64,000 bases of DNA from Streptomyces sp. RKND-216 (GTDB lineage: Bacteria > Actinomycetota > Actinomycetes > Streptomycetales > Streptomycetaceae), in assembly GCF_004795255.1 (NCBI RefSeq), contig NZ_SSBQ01000002.1, positions 3,615,501-3,679,500 of the forward strand, read 5' to 3'. Shown here piece by piece: positions 37,697 through 47,177 of this stretch. The notes below the pieces were generated by a model, which was given only the letters and a program-made list of their open reading frames with translations, was not told the origin of the DNA and did not search any database. The translations under genes were made by a program, and so were the position numbers. Numbering within the stretch: position 1 is the stretch's first letter; each line of letters opens with the position of its first letter.

Positions 37697-38737
37697 ATGC
37701 GCTCCGGGAACGGCCGTCACCGGCGACCCCGTCAGGCTCCGGCGCTGTTCGTCACTGCGGGCGTGACCGGCGCCGGCCTCGCCCTGCCGCTGTTCGCGGC
37801 GGGGGGCGCCCAGGCGGCCGACGGCGCCACGTGGGACCGCGTCGCCGAGTGCGAGAGCGGCGGCCTGTGGAGTGCCAACTCCGGCAACGGGTACTACGGC
37901 GGGCTCCAGCTGACCATGGAGATGTGGGAGGAGTACGGCGGCAAGGTGCTCGCCGCGCGCCCCGACCTCGCCAGCCGCGGCCAGCAGATCGAGGTCGCCG
38001 AGAAGATCCTCGCCGACCAGGGCCCTCGCGCGTGGCCCAGCTGTTCGGGTGGCGCCGGGCTGCTGCCGGAGGGATCGGGATTCCCGGACGTCGAGGTGCC
38101 GGAGGTGCCCGAGCTGCCGGACGCCGAACTCCCCGACGTTCCCGACCCGGAGGTCCCGGACGCGCCCGAACTCCCGGACGCCCCGGGTGGCTCCGACGAC
38201 TCCGACGATTCCGACGGCGGGCAGGACTCCGAGGGCTCGGGTGGCACCGACGGTTCGGGCGGATCGTCCGAGGGCGGAGGCGACCCCGACGACTCCACGG
38301 GTGGCTCCACGAGCGGTGGTTCGACGGGTGACGACGCGAACGGCGAGGACCCCTCGGGCGACCCCCCGTCCGGCGAGACCGAACCCGCGCCCGGGGAGTC
38401 CTCCGACGGCGCCAGCGGCACCGGCTCCGGCCTGGACCCCTCCGAGTCCGAGGGGCGCGGGGACGGGGAGGGCGGCGGCCGTCACCGCGGTGACCCGGGC
38501 GACGAGCGTGCTGACGAAGACCGCTCCTCGCGCGGCAAGCACGGCAAGCCCGGCAGTGCCGAGGACGGTTACCTGGTGCGTCCGGGTGACTCGTTGTCGG
38601 CCATCGCCGCCGAGCACGACCTGACGGGCGGCTGGACGGCGCTCTACGACGGCAACCGGAAGACGGTCGGCGACGACCCCGACCTGATCCTTCCCGGCCA
38701 GCGCCTCGACCTGCTGACCGGCGGCGAGCTGCGCTGA
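37697..38737 (+). CDS. rpfA: Resuscitation-promoting factor with LysM domain
   Basis: 346 residues. Signal peptide ending AQAAD (about residue 40). Rpf transglycosylase-like domain: ATWDRVAECESGGLWSANSG (catalytic Glu in CESGG), GYYGGLQLTMEMWEEYGG, PRAWPSCSGGAGLL. A long acidic Pro/Val/Glu then Ser/Gly/Asp-rich linker (about 130-290). C-terminal LysM (YLVRPGDSLSAIAAEHDL...GWTALYDGNRK...LILPGQRL). It cuts peptidoglycan during spore germination. Lies 83 bp after the P450 gene and just upstream of eno, the position of rpfA in S. coelicolor as I recall. Confidence 0.88.
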   Translation: MRSGNGRHRRPRQAPALFVTAGVTGAGLALPLFAAGGAQAADGATWDRVAECESGGLWSANSGNGYYGGLQLTMEMWEEYGGKVLAARPDLASRGQQIEVAEKILADQGPRAWPSCSGGAGLLPEGSGFPDVEVPEVPELPDAELPDVPDPEVPDAPELPDAPGGSDDSDDSDGGQDSEGSGGTDGSGGSSEGGGDPDDSTGGSTSGGSTGDDANGEDPSGDPPSGETEPAPGESSDGASGTGSGLDPSESEGRGDGEGGGRHRGDPGDERADEDRSSRGKHGKPGSAEDGYLVRPGDSLSAIAAEHDLTGGWTALYDGNRKTVGDDPDLILPGQRLDLLTGGELR

Positions 38738-40243
<1,506 letters not shown>

Positions 40244-40311
40244 GACCGGAGCCGGCCCGCGGCGCCGCAACGTGCCGACCGGGCGAAACCGGTGCCACCC
40301 GCGACGCGCTC

Positions 40312-40359
40312 CGCGCCCGTCCCCGCCATCGTTCCCGTACGGTGGCGGGGACGGGCGCG
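40312..40359. terminator. Long perfect hairpin after eno
   Basis: A perfect 17-bp stem (40312-40328 with 40343-40359) with a 14-nt loop, 68 bp after the eno stop and 50 bp before the next start. Likely eno terminator or attenuator into the downstream operon. Confidence 0.65.
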
Positions 40360-40410
40360 TGTGCGGCACGCGCGCCGAGGAGACCGTGACGTCCGACGCC
40401 GGGGAGGAAC

Positions 40411-40938
40411 GTGCCTGCGGACCGCTTCTCGACCACCGCGAGACTCCGGGCACTCGGCTCCCAGGCCGCGGAGCGCGTCTACCGGGCCCAGAGCCGCCGC
40501 GTACGCGCCCCGCGCCGCAGCCGCCTCACCGGCCGTGCGGCCCTGCTCGCCCTCGTCCTGTGCTCGCTGGTCGTGGCCCTCGCCTATCCGCTGCGGCAGT
40601 ACATCGCCCAGCAGTCCGAGATCGACGAGCTGCGCCAGGAGGCCGAACGGCGCCAGGAGCGCGTGGAGGACCTGCGGCGGCTCAAGGCGCGCTGGCAGGA
40701 CCCCGCGTTCGTCGAGCAGCGCGCACGCGAGCGGCTGCACATGCTGCGCCCCGGCGAGACCGGCTACCTGACGGAGCGCGGCGCCGAGGACGAACGGCGC
40801 CCGCAGGGCGACGCCTCCGACCGGCCCTGGTACCGCAACCTGTGGGAGGGCCTCGACGCAGCCGACCGTGGCGACGCAGCCGACCGTGACGACGCCCGAC
40901 GGGGCGCCGCCGGCCCGAACGAGGCCGGCTCCCGGTAG
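40411..40938 (+). CDS. Septum formation initiator (FtsB/DivIC) family protein
   Basis: 175 residues. Basic cytoplasmic N-terminus (about 40 residues), one transmembrane helix (ALLALVLCSLVVALAYPL), an external coiled coil (QQSEIDELRQEAERRQERVEDLRRLKARWQDPAFVEQRARERLHMLRPGE, the FtsB/DivIC pattern), and a disordered tail with repeated AADRGDAADRDD. It would join the FtsQLB-like division complex. GTG 40411 with GGGGAGG RBS. Confidence 0.88.
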   Translation: MPADRFSTTARLRALGSQAAERVYRAQSRRVRAPRRSRLTGRAALLALVLCSLVVALAYPLRQYIAQQSEIDELRQEAERRQERVEDLRRLKARWQDPAFVEQRARERLHMLRPGETGYLTERGAEDERRPQGDASDRPWYRNLWEGLDAADRGDAADRDDARRGAAGPNEAGSR

Positions 40939-41077
40939 GGGCCCCGCCGCCCCGACCGGCCCGTAAGCTCTCCCGCGTACCCCGCCGTCGCGGGCGCGGC
41001 CGACCGGACCGCCGCGCCGCGTGACGGCACGGAACGTCCGCACACCCGACACCGGCAGCGAAGAGAACACCCCCGAG

Positions 41078-41644
41078 ATGGACACCCCTCCGCCCCAGAC
41101 CGATTCCACGCCCCCCACCGACGCGGACGTCGCCGCGTTCCGGGAACAGCTCGGCCGCCCTCCGCGCGGCCTGCGCGCCATCGCGCACCGCTGCCCGTGC
41201 GGCCTGCCCGACGTCGTCGAGACCGCGCCGCGGCTGGAGGACGGCACGCCGTTCCCGACCACGTACTACCTGACCTGCCCCCGTGCGGCCTCGGCGATCG
41301 GCACGCTGGAGGCCGACGGCGTGATGAAGGAGATGACGGCCCGCCTCCAGGAGGACGAGGAGCTGGCCGCCGCCTACCGGGCCGCGCACGAGGACTACCT
41401 GGCGCGGCGGGACGCCGTCGAGGTGCTGGAGGGCTTCCCCAGCGCGGGCGGCATGCCGGACCGGGTGAAATGCCTGCACGTGCTCGTCGCGCACTCCCTC
41501 GCCGCCGGGCCGGGGGTGAACCCGCTGGGCGACGAGGCCCTCGCCATGCTGCCGGAGTGGTGGCGCAAGGGCCCGTGTGTCGCGCTGTGCGGCCAAGAAC
41601 CGGCGGACGGCGGGGCGGACGACCGAGAGAAGGGCGCCCGATGA
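41078..41644 (+). CDS. DUF501 family protein
   Basis: 188 residues. The family core is plain: AFREQLGRPPRGLRAIAHRCPCGLPDVVETAPRLEDGTPFPTTYYLTCP, with a conserved Cys-rich strand, and VKCLHVLVAHSLAAGPGVNPLGDEAL. Biochemical function unknown; always seen between the divIC-like gene and ppx in actinobacteria. ATG 41078 chosen; GTG 41021 would add 19 non-conserved residues. Overlaps ppx by ATGA. Confidence 0.85.
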   Translation: MDTPPPQTDSTPPTDADVAAFREQLGRPPRGLRAIAHRCPCGLPDVVETAPRLEDGTPFPTTYYLTCPRAASAIGTLEADGVMKEMTARLQEDEELAAAYRAAHEDYLARRDAVEVLEGFPSAGGMPDRVKCLHVLVAHSLAAGPGVNPLGDEALAMLPEWWRKGPCVALCGQEPADGGADDREKGAR

Positions 41645-42582
41645 CGCGCGTCGCGGCCGTGGACTGCGGCACCAACTCGATCCGGCTGCTGGTCGCCGAC
41701 CTGCACCCGGAGACCGGCGAGCTGAAGGAACTGGACCGCCGGATGGAGATCGTGCGGCTCGGTCAGGGCGTGGACCGCACGGGGCGGCTGGCGCCGGAGG
41801 CGCTGGAACGCACCTTCGCCGCCTGCCGCGACTACGCCGACCGGGTCCGCGCGCTGGGCGCCGAGCGGGTGCGGTTCGTGGCCACGTCCGCTTCCCGGGA
41901 CGCGGAGAACCGGGACGACTTCGTGCGCGGCGTGGTGGACCTCCTCGGCGTGGAGCCCGAGGTGATCAGCGGCGAGCAGGAGGCGGAGTTCTCCTTCACC
42001 GGCGCCACCCGCGAGCTGGCCGGCTCCGCGCACCCGGGCCCGTACCTCGTGGTGGACATCGGCGGGGGCTCCACCGAGTTCGTGCTCGGCGACGACCGGG
42101 TGCGCGCCTCCCGCTCCGTGGACGTCGGCTGCGTCCGGCTCACCGAGCGGCACGGGCTGCGCGGCCCCGCCACCGCCGACCAGGTCGCCGCCGTCCGTGC
42201 GGACGTCGACGCCGCGCTGGACCTGGCCGCGGACGTCGTGCCGCTGGACGAGGCGCGCACGCTCGTCGGGCTGGCCGGGACGGTCACCACCGTCGCGGGC
42301 ATGGTGCTGGAACTCGACGCGTACGACTCCGCCGCAATCCATCACGCACGGGTGACGCGTAGTCAGGTCGATGGCGTCACGGCCTGGTTGCTGGCCGCGA
42401 CGCACGACGAGCGGGCCGCGGTCCCGGTGATGCATCCGGGGCGGGTGGACGTGATCGCGGCCGGGGCGCTGGTGCTGCGCACGGTCATGGAGCGGACGGG
42501 TGCCGAGGAGGTCGTCGTCAGCGAGCACGACATCCTCGACGGCATCGCGCACAGCTGCGCCGCACCCGATCGACGGCCCTGA
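41641..42582 (+). CDS. ppx: Ppx/GppA phosphatase family (exopolyphosphatase)
   Basis: 313 residues, the short actinobacterial form with only the ASKHA catalytic core. Motifs: AAVDCGTNSIRLLVAD (phosphate 1), ATSASRDAENRDDF, GEQEAEFSFTGATRE, VVDIGGGSTEFVLG (phosphate 2) and GLAGTVTTVAGM (adenosine). Hydrolyses polyphosphate or pppGpp. ATGA overlap with DUF501 shows an operon. Confidence 0.9.
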   Translation: MTRVAAVDCGTNSIRLLVADLHPETGELKELDRRMEIVRLGQGVDRTGRLAPEALERTFAACRDYADRVRALGAERVRFVATSASRDAENRDDFVRGVVDLLGVEPEVISGEQEAEFSFTGATRELAGSAHPGPYLVVDIGGGSTEFVLGDDRVRASRSVDVGCVRLTERHGLRGPATADQVAAVRADVDAALDLAADVVPLDEARTLVGLAGTVTTVAGMVLELDAYDSAAIHHARVTRSQVDGVTAWLLAATHDERAAVPVMHPGRVDVIAAGALVLRTVMERTGAEEVVVSEHDILDGIAHSCAAPDRRP

Positions 42583-42597
42583 CCGGCGGTGCTCGCC

Positions 42598-42638
42598 GGA
42601 GCAGCGCCTTCGGCGGTCATCGCCGGGGGCGCTGCTCC
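42598..42638 (+). terminator. Terminator hairpin after ppx
   Basis: GGAGCAGCGCC (42598-42608) pairs perfectly with GGCGCTGCTCC (42628-42638). It begins 15 bp past the ppx stop. The rest of the 309-bp gap to 42892 shows no gene. Confidence 0.75.
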
Positions 42639-42891
42639 GCTTTCCCGGAACGGCCCGGGGTGTCGGCCTCCGGCGTCGGACACCGCTCGTCGTGAACGCG
42701 GACTGCCCGGGTTTGTAGGCCAGTTGTATGTCCGGCCGGTACTTGTGGTCGGTCAGCGTGCAGGGGTGACCACGTATCGGCCGTGCGCCGCTCACCGGGA
42801 GGCAGCGATGCGCCGGCCGACGCGTTGCCCGTGGCTCGGGTGATGAGCAGAGTGTCGCCCGCACAGACCGTTCAGCAGCGAGGAGTTACCC

Positions 42892-43665
42892 GTGAAACAG
42901 CGCAGGAAGACGCTGGTCGCCTCGGTGGCGATCCCGATGGCTTCCCTGGTCGCCCTCTCCGCCGTGTCCGCCCACGCCGCACCGTCCCAGGAGGCCGGCG
43001 CGTCGTCCGGGACGAAGGCCGCCGTCACTCTCACGGTCGGCACGCACAACGTGCTGCGCGGCAACGCCGAGTACAAGCCGTTCGCCGACGTCATCGGCTG
43101 GCAGGAGGTGAACGACCCCCAGGACCGGGAGCGGCTGAAGAACAAACTCGGCGCGTACCGTCACTTCCTGCCGGACAAGAAGCCGGCGCGAGCGGTGCCG
43201 ATCTCCTGGCGCAAGGACACGTTCAAGTTCGTCAAGGGCCACGCCAAGCTGACGCACAAGGGCGAGGCCAAGGTGACGCCGAACCGCTACGTCGTCTGGG
43301 CCGTCCTGAAGCACCGGAAGACGGGCAAGCGGCTGATCGCGATGAACACGCACTTCATCTCCGGCGCCTGGCACAAGCACCCGAACCGCCAGGCGCGCTG
43401 GCTGCAGCACGCGGAGAAGCTCCGCACGTCGGTCAGGAACCTGCACCAGAAGCACCCCAATCTTCCGATCTTCGTGGTCGGTGACTTCAACCGGCACAAG
43501 GCGCTGAAGCTGCCGGCCAACGTCGACTACATCCGCGTCGAGGGTGTGAAGGGCGTGCCGATCGACCAGGCGTACGCCACCGGTTCGGTGCGCAACTCCA
43601 AGGTGAAGCGCCTCCCGAAGTCCGGTTCCGACCACCACGCGTACCGCTTCACCGCGACCTTCTGA
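42892..43665 (+). CDS. Secreted endonuclease/exonuclease/phosphatase (EEP) family protein
   Basis: 257 residues. Signal peptide (KTLVASVAIPMASLVALSAVSAHAA) then an EEP-like core: LTVGTHNVLRG, VIGWQEVND (metal-binding Glu), NTHFISGAWH, FVVGDFNRHKA and SGSDHHAYRFT (catalytic DHH). The mature protein is Lys/His/Arg-rich, as in several extracellular DNases. Which substrate it cuts cannot be told. GTG 42892 with GAGGAG upstream. Confidence 0.82.
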   Translation: MKQRRKTLVASVAIPMASLVALSAVSAHAAPSQEAGASSGTKAAVTLTVGTHNVLRGNAEYKPFADVIGWQEVNDPQDRERLKNKLGAYRHFLPDKKPARAVPISWRKDTFKFVKGHAKLTHKGEAKVTPNRYVVWAVLKHRKTGKRLIAMNTHFISGAWHKHPNRQARWLQHAEKLRTSVRNLHQKHPNLPIFVVGDFNRHKALKLPANVDYIRVEGVKGVPIDQAYATGSVRNSKVKRLPKSGSDHHAYRFTATF

Positions 43666-43740
43666 CCGTTTCCCGGGGCTGTTCGTGACGTGACCCGACA
43701 ACGGCCCACGCCGGGGGAGCGCCCGGCTGGGCCGTCCGTC

Positions 43741-43764
43741 GCGTCGTCGCGTCGTCGCGTCGTG
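43741..43764 (+). repeat. Three 8-nt tandem units GCGTCGT(C/G)
   Basis: GCGTCGTC, GCGTCGTC and GCGTCGTG follow in tandem inside the 529-bp gene-free stretch 43666-44194 before ndh. Confidence 0.7.
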
Positions 43765-43859
43765 GCCCGGAGTCCGGAGCCCGTCGGAGCGTGGCCGCGC
43801 CCTGGTGAGCGGCCTGCGGAGGTCTTCGCGGGCCGTGTGGAGACCGGGCGCGACGAACT

Positions 43860-43877
43860 TCGTGAACTTCTTCACAA
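43860..43877. promoter_or_regulatory. Distal Rex-type operator upstream of ndh
   Basis: TCGTGAACTTCTTCACAA matches the Rex consensus TTGTGAA-N4-TTCACAA at 13 of 14 fixed positions. It is 317 bp before the ndh start, in a stretch without a convincing gene. Confidence 0.6.
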
Positions 43878-43998
43878 GGAAAAGTCCCCGATCGCCCGCG
43901 CCACGGCGATGTGAAGGCCGGATAAGCGCCCGCACGACGCCGCAGGGCGCTCCGCGGGCCCGCCCGGCGCCCGTGCGGGGCGGCCGCGGAGAGCGCCT

Positions 43999-44035
43999 GG
44001 TGACGTCACCGGTCCACTCGTGACATCTCCGTCAC
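43999..44035. promoter_or_regulatory. Two GTGAC/GTCAC dyads upstream of ndh
   Basis: A perfect 12-bp palindrome GGTGACGTCACC (43999-44010) is followed by GTGAC-N6-GTCAC (44020-44035). They share half-sites but not the Rex spacing, so a second regulator is possible. Confidence 0.4.
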
Positions 44036-44142
44036 CGCAGCTCACGGCGGTGATGGAGGGGGCGTGAGGCCCGGCGGTACACCTCTCGTGCGCGTGCCCG
44101 GCGAGCGTGGGCCGCGCATAGTAACAGAAGTGCCCGGGGTGC

Positions 44143-44160
44143 TTGTGAAGGCCCTCACGA
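44143..44160. promoter_or_regulatory. Proximal Rex operator of ndh
   Basis: TTGTGAAGGCCCTCACGA has a perfect left half and a 5 of 7 right half of the Rex site, 34 bp before the ndh start. A 7-bp dyad (AGCACCC/GGGTGCT) lies between it and the start. Rex, the NADH/NAD+ sensor, is known to control ndh in Streptomyces. Confidence 0.7.
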
Positions 44161-44194
44161 GCACCCCCCTCACGGGTGCTGGATACTCGATGGC

Positions 44195-45592
44195 ATGAGC
44201 ACCACGGAGCGTCCTCGAATCCTCGTAGTAGGTGGCGGGTACGTCGGCTTGTACGCGGCTCGCCGCATCCTCAAGAAGATGCGGTACGGCGAGGCCACCG
44301 TCACCGTCGTCGACCCCCGGTCGTACATGACCTACCAGCCCTTCCTCCCCGAAGCGGCCGCCGGGTCCATCTCCCCGCGCCACGTCGTGGTCCCGCTGCG
44401 GCGCGTGCTGCCCAAGGCGGAGGTGCTGACCGGTCGCGTCACCACCATCGACCAGGACCGCAAGGTCGCCACCGTCTCCCCGCTGGTCGGCGAGGCGTAC
44501 GAGCTGCCCTTCGACTACCTGGTCGTCGCCCTCGGCGCCGTCTCCCGCACCTTCCCGATCCCCGGCCTGGCCGAGAACGGCATCGGCATGAAGGGTGTCG
44601 AGGAGGCCATCGGCCTGCGCAACCATGTGCTGGAGCAGCTCGACAAGGCCGACTCCACCCAGGACGAGGACGTTCGCCGCCGGGCACTCACCTTCGTCTT
44701 CGTCGGCGGCGGCTTCGCCGGTGCGGAGACCATCGGCGAGGTCGAGGACATGGCCCGCGACGCCGCCGGCTACTACCCGAACGTCAAGCGCGAGGACATG
44801 CGCTTCGTGCTCGTCGACGTTGCCGACAAGATCCTCCCCGAGGTCGGGCCCAAGCTCGGCGAGTGGGGCAAGGAGCACCTTCAGGACCGCGGTGTCGAGG
44901 TCTACCTCAAGACCTCCATGGAGTCCTGCATCGACGGCCACGTGGTGCTCTCCAACGGCCTCGAGGTCGACTCCAACACCATCGTGTGGACCGCGGGCGT
45001 CAAGCCGAACCCGGCCCTGAAGCGCTTCGGTCTGCCGCTCGGTCCCCGCGGCCACGTCGACACCCGCCCCTCCCTCCAGGTGCAGGGCACCGACTACATC
45101 TGGGCCGCCGGCGACAACGCCCAGATCCCCGACCTGGCCGCCGGCGAGGGCGCGTGGTGCCCGCCGAACGCCCAGCACGCGCTGCGGCAGGCCAAGGTGC
45201 TCGGCGACAACGTCATCTCCGGGATGCGCGGCTTCCCGCAGAGCGACTACAAGCACGCCAACAAGGGCGCCGTCGCGGGCCTCGGCCTGCACAAGGGTGT
45301 CGCCATGGTCGTCCTGGGCAAGCTGCGCATCAGGCTGCGCGGCCGCCTCGCCTGGTACATGCACCGCGGCTACCACGGCCTGGCCGTGCCGACCTGGAAC
45401 CGCAAGATCCGGGTCTTCGCCGACTGGACGCTCGGCATGTTCCTCAAGCGCGAGGTCGTCTCGCTGGGCGCGATGGAGAAGCCGCGCGAGGAGTTCTACG
45501 AGGCCGCCGCGCCGGTCACCGCCGCCGCGTCCGCCAAGGCCGAGACCGCAGTCAAGGCCGAGGCCGCCAAGGAGAAGGCCAACGCCGGCTGA
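44195..45592 (+). CDS. ndh: Type II NADH:quinone oxidoreductase
   Basis: 465 residues. FAD-binding RILVVGGGYVGLYAARRI, MTYQPFLPEAAAGSISPRHVV, NADH-binding FVFVGGGFAGAETIGEVEDM, and IWAAGDNAQIPD for the flavin ribityl. The C-terminal amphipathic region holds it on the inner membrane face. It oxidises NADH without pumping protons. Monocistronic: Rex sites upstream and a very strong hairpin after the stop. Confidence 0.92.
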   Translation: MSTTERPRILVVGGGYVGLYAARRILKKMRYGEATVTVVDPRSYMTYQPFLPEAAAGSISPRHVVVPLRRVLPKAEVLTGRVTTIDQDRKVATVSPLVGEAYELPFDYLVVALGAVSRTFPIPGLAENGIGMKGVEEAIGLRNHVLEQLDKADSTQDEDVRRRALTFVFVGGGFAGAETIGEVEDMARDAAGYYPNVKREDMRFVLVDVADKILPEVGPKLGEWGKEHLQDRGVEVYLKTSMESCIDGHVVLSNGLEVDSNTIVWTAGVKPNPALKRFGLPLGPRGHVDTRPSLQVQGTDYIWAAGDNAQIPDLAAGEGAWCPPNAQHALRQAKVLGDNVISGMRGFPQSDYKHANKGAVAGLGLHKGVAMVVLGKLRIRLRGRLAWYMHRGYHGLAVPTWNRKIRVFADWTLGMFLKREVVSLGAMEKPREEFYEAAAPVTAAASAKAETAVKAEAAKEKANAG

Positions 45593-45606
45593 CCTCGCCA
45601 CCATCC

Positions 45607-45658
45607 GTACGCCGAAGGGGCGTGAGCCATCCGTGGGGCTCACGCCCCTTCGGCGTAC
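45607..45658. terminator. 22-bp perfect terminator stem after ndh
   Basis: The arms 45607-45628 and 45637-45658 are exactly complementary around an 8-nt loop, 15 bp after the ndh stop; the strongest hairpin I found in the window. Confidence 0.85.
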
Positions 45659-45719
45659 CGCGTGCCGGTGATTCCCGGAAACGGTAGGCATACCGGACGA
45701 CTCCGGTGTGTTATGGGAG

Positions 45720-45744
45720 GAGTCGTCGCTCTCGAGTCGTCGCT
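45720..45744 (+). repeat. 11-nt direct repeat in the cfa leader
   Basis: GAGTCGTCGCT occurs twice with a 3-nt spacer, 10-35 bp upstream of the cfa RBS. A short dyad ACCGG-N6-CCGGT (45692-45707) precedes it. Confidence 0.6.
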
Positions 45745-45764
45745 TCTCCCCTCGGAGGTGTGCC

Positions 45765-47081
45765 ATGGCCGGTGCCGCACCGCGGCTGCACGCACTCGCC
45801 GGAAGAGTCCTCGGAACTCCGCTCCCGGTGCGTCTTCGCGCCTGGGACGGCAGCGAGGCCGGTCCGCCCGGGGCGCCCGCCCTGGTGATCCGTCACCGCC
45901 GAGCATTGCGCAGGCTGCTGTGGCGGCCCGGTGAAATCGGCCTGGCCCGCGCCTGGGTGGCCGGCGAGATCGATGTCGACGGCGACCTGTACGCGCTGCT
46001 CGACCTGATCGCCGGCTTCCTCTGGGAGAGGGGCGACTCCGGCGCAAGCGACGAGGGCGCCTCCCGCCGGGGCCTGCTCGCCCTCGCGCGGGACCCCGCC
46101 GTACGGACCGCCGCCCGCGAACTGGTCGCGCTGGCCGGTCCGTGGCCCGCGCCGCCGCCCCCGCCGGAGGAGGCCCGCCGCCGCGGCGGCCTGCGGCACA
46201 CCCGCCGCCGCGACCGCGCGGCCGTCAGCCACCACTACGACGTCGGCAACGACTTCTACGCGCTGGTGCTCGGCCCGTCGATGGTCTATTCGTGCGCCTA
46301 CTGGGAGCCCGGCGGGACCCTCGAAGGCGCCCAGCGGGCCAAGCTCGACCTGATCTGCCGCAAGCTCGGCCTGCGCCCCGGGATGCGCCTCCTCGACGTC
46401 GGCTGCGGCTGGGGCTCGCTGGCCCTGCACGCCGCCCGCGCATACGGCGTGGACGTCGTCGGCGTCACCCTCTCCCGCGAGCAGGCCGGTTACGCGCGGA
46501 AGCGGATCGCCGAGGAGGGCCTGACCGACCGCGTCGAGATCCGTGTGCAGGACTACCGCGAGATCCCCGACGGCCCCTACGACGCCATCGCCTCGGTCGG
46601 CATGGCCGAGCACGTCGGCGCGGAGCGCTACCGCGAGTACGCCGAGGTGCTGCACCGGTTGCTGCCGCCCGGCGGGCGGCTGCTCAACCACCAGATCGCG
46701 CGGCGCCCGGTCGCGGACGAGGCGGCGTACGCCGTGGACGACTTCATCGACGCATACGTCTTCCCCGACGGGGAGCTCGCGCCGCTCGGCCGCACGGTGG
46801 CGCTGCTGGAGGAGGCGGGCCTGGAGGTGCGTGACGTCGACGTGCTGCGGGAGCACTACGCGCTGACACTGCGCGCATGGGTGCGGAACCTGGAGCGCGG
46901 CTGGGCGGACGCCGTGCGGCTCGTGTCGCCGGGGCGGGCGCGTGTGTGGCGCCTCTACATGGCCGCGTCGGCGCTGGCCTTCGAGCGCAACCGCATCGGC
47001 GTCAACCAGGTGCTGGCCGTCCGGACCACGCCTGACGGGGACTCCCGCCTTCCCCTCCGCCCCCGCCTCTGGGGCGGCTGA
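45765..47081 (+). CDS. cfa: Cyclopropane-fatty-acyl-phospholipid synthase family methyltransferase
   Basis: 438 residues. N-terminal lipid-binding domain (WDGSEAGPPGAPALVIRHRRALRRLLWRPGEIGLARAWVAGEIDVDGDLY), then VSHHYDVGNDFYALVLGPSMVYSCAYW, the CFA synthase signature, SAM motif LLDVGCGWGSLALHAA, and the EHVG, NHQI and YVFPDGEL segments. Adds a methylene to unsaturated phospholipid chains. GGAGGTG RBS 4 nt before ATG 45765; longer upstream frames lack one. Confidence 0.9.
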   Translation: MAGAAPRLHALAGRVLGTPLPVRLRAWDGSEAGPPGAPALVIRHRRALRRLLWRPGEIGLARAWVAGEIDVDGDLYALLDLIAGFLWERGDSGASDEGASRRGLLALARDPAVRTAARELVALAGPWPAPPPPPEEARRRGGLRHTRRRDRAAVSHHYDVGNDFYALVLGPSMVYSCAYWEPGGTLEGAQRAKLDLICRKLGLRPGMRLLDVGCGWGSLALHAARAYGVDVVGVTLSREQAGYARKRIAEEGLTDRVEIRVQDYREIPDGPYDAIASVGMAEHVGAERYREYAEVLHRLLPPGGRLLNHQIARRPVADEAAYAVDDFIDAYVFPDGELAPLGRTVALLEEAGLEVRDVDVLREHYALTLRAWVRNLERGWADAVRLVSPGRARVWRLYMAASALAFERNRIGVNQVLAVRTTPDGDSRLPLRPRLWGG

Positions 47082-47082
47082 C

Positions 47083-47160
47083 GCCTTCCCGGCGCGGGAA
47101 GGCGCGCGGAGTACCGCTCCGCGCACCGCGGGGCGGCACCCCCGGAAGGGCGCCGCCCCG
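47083..47160. terminator. Three consecutive hairpins between convergent cfa and ABC genes
   Basis: Stems: 47083-47091/47095-47103 (9 bp, 3-nt loop), 47104-47111/47117-47124 (8 bp, 5-nt loop), 47129-47137/47152-47160 (9 bp). Together they fill the 96-bp convergent gap. Confidence 0.75.
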
Positions 47161-47177
47161 CCGTCGGGGAAGGGGGG

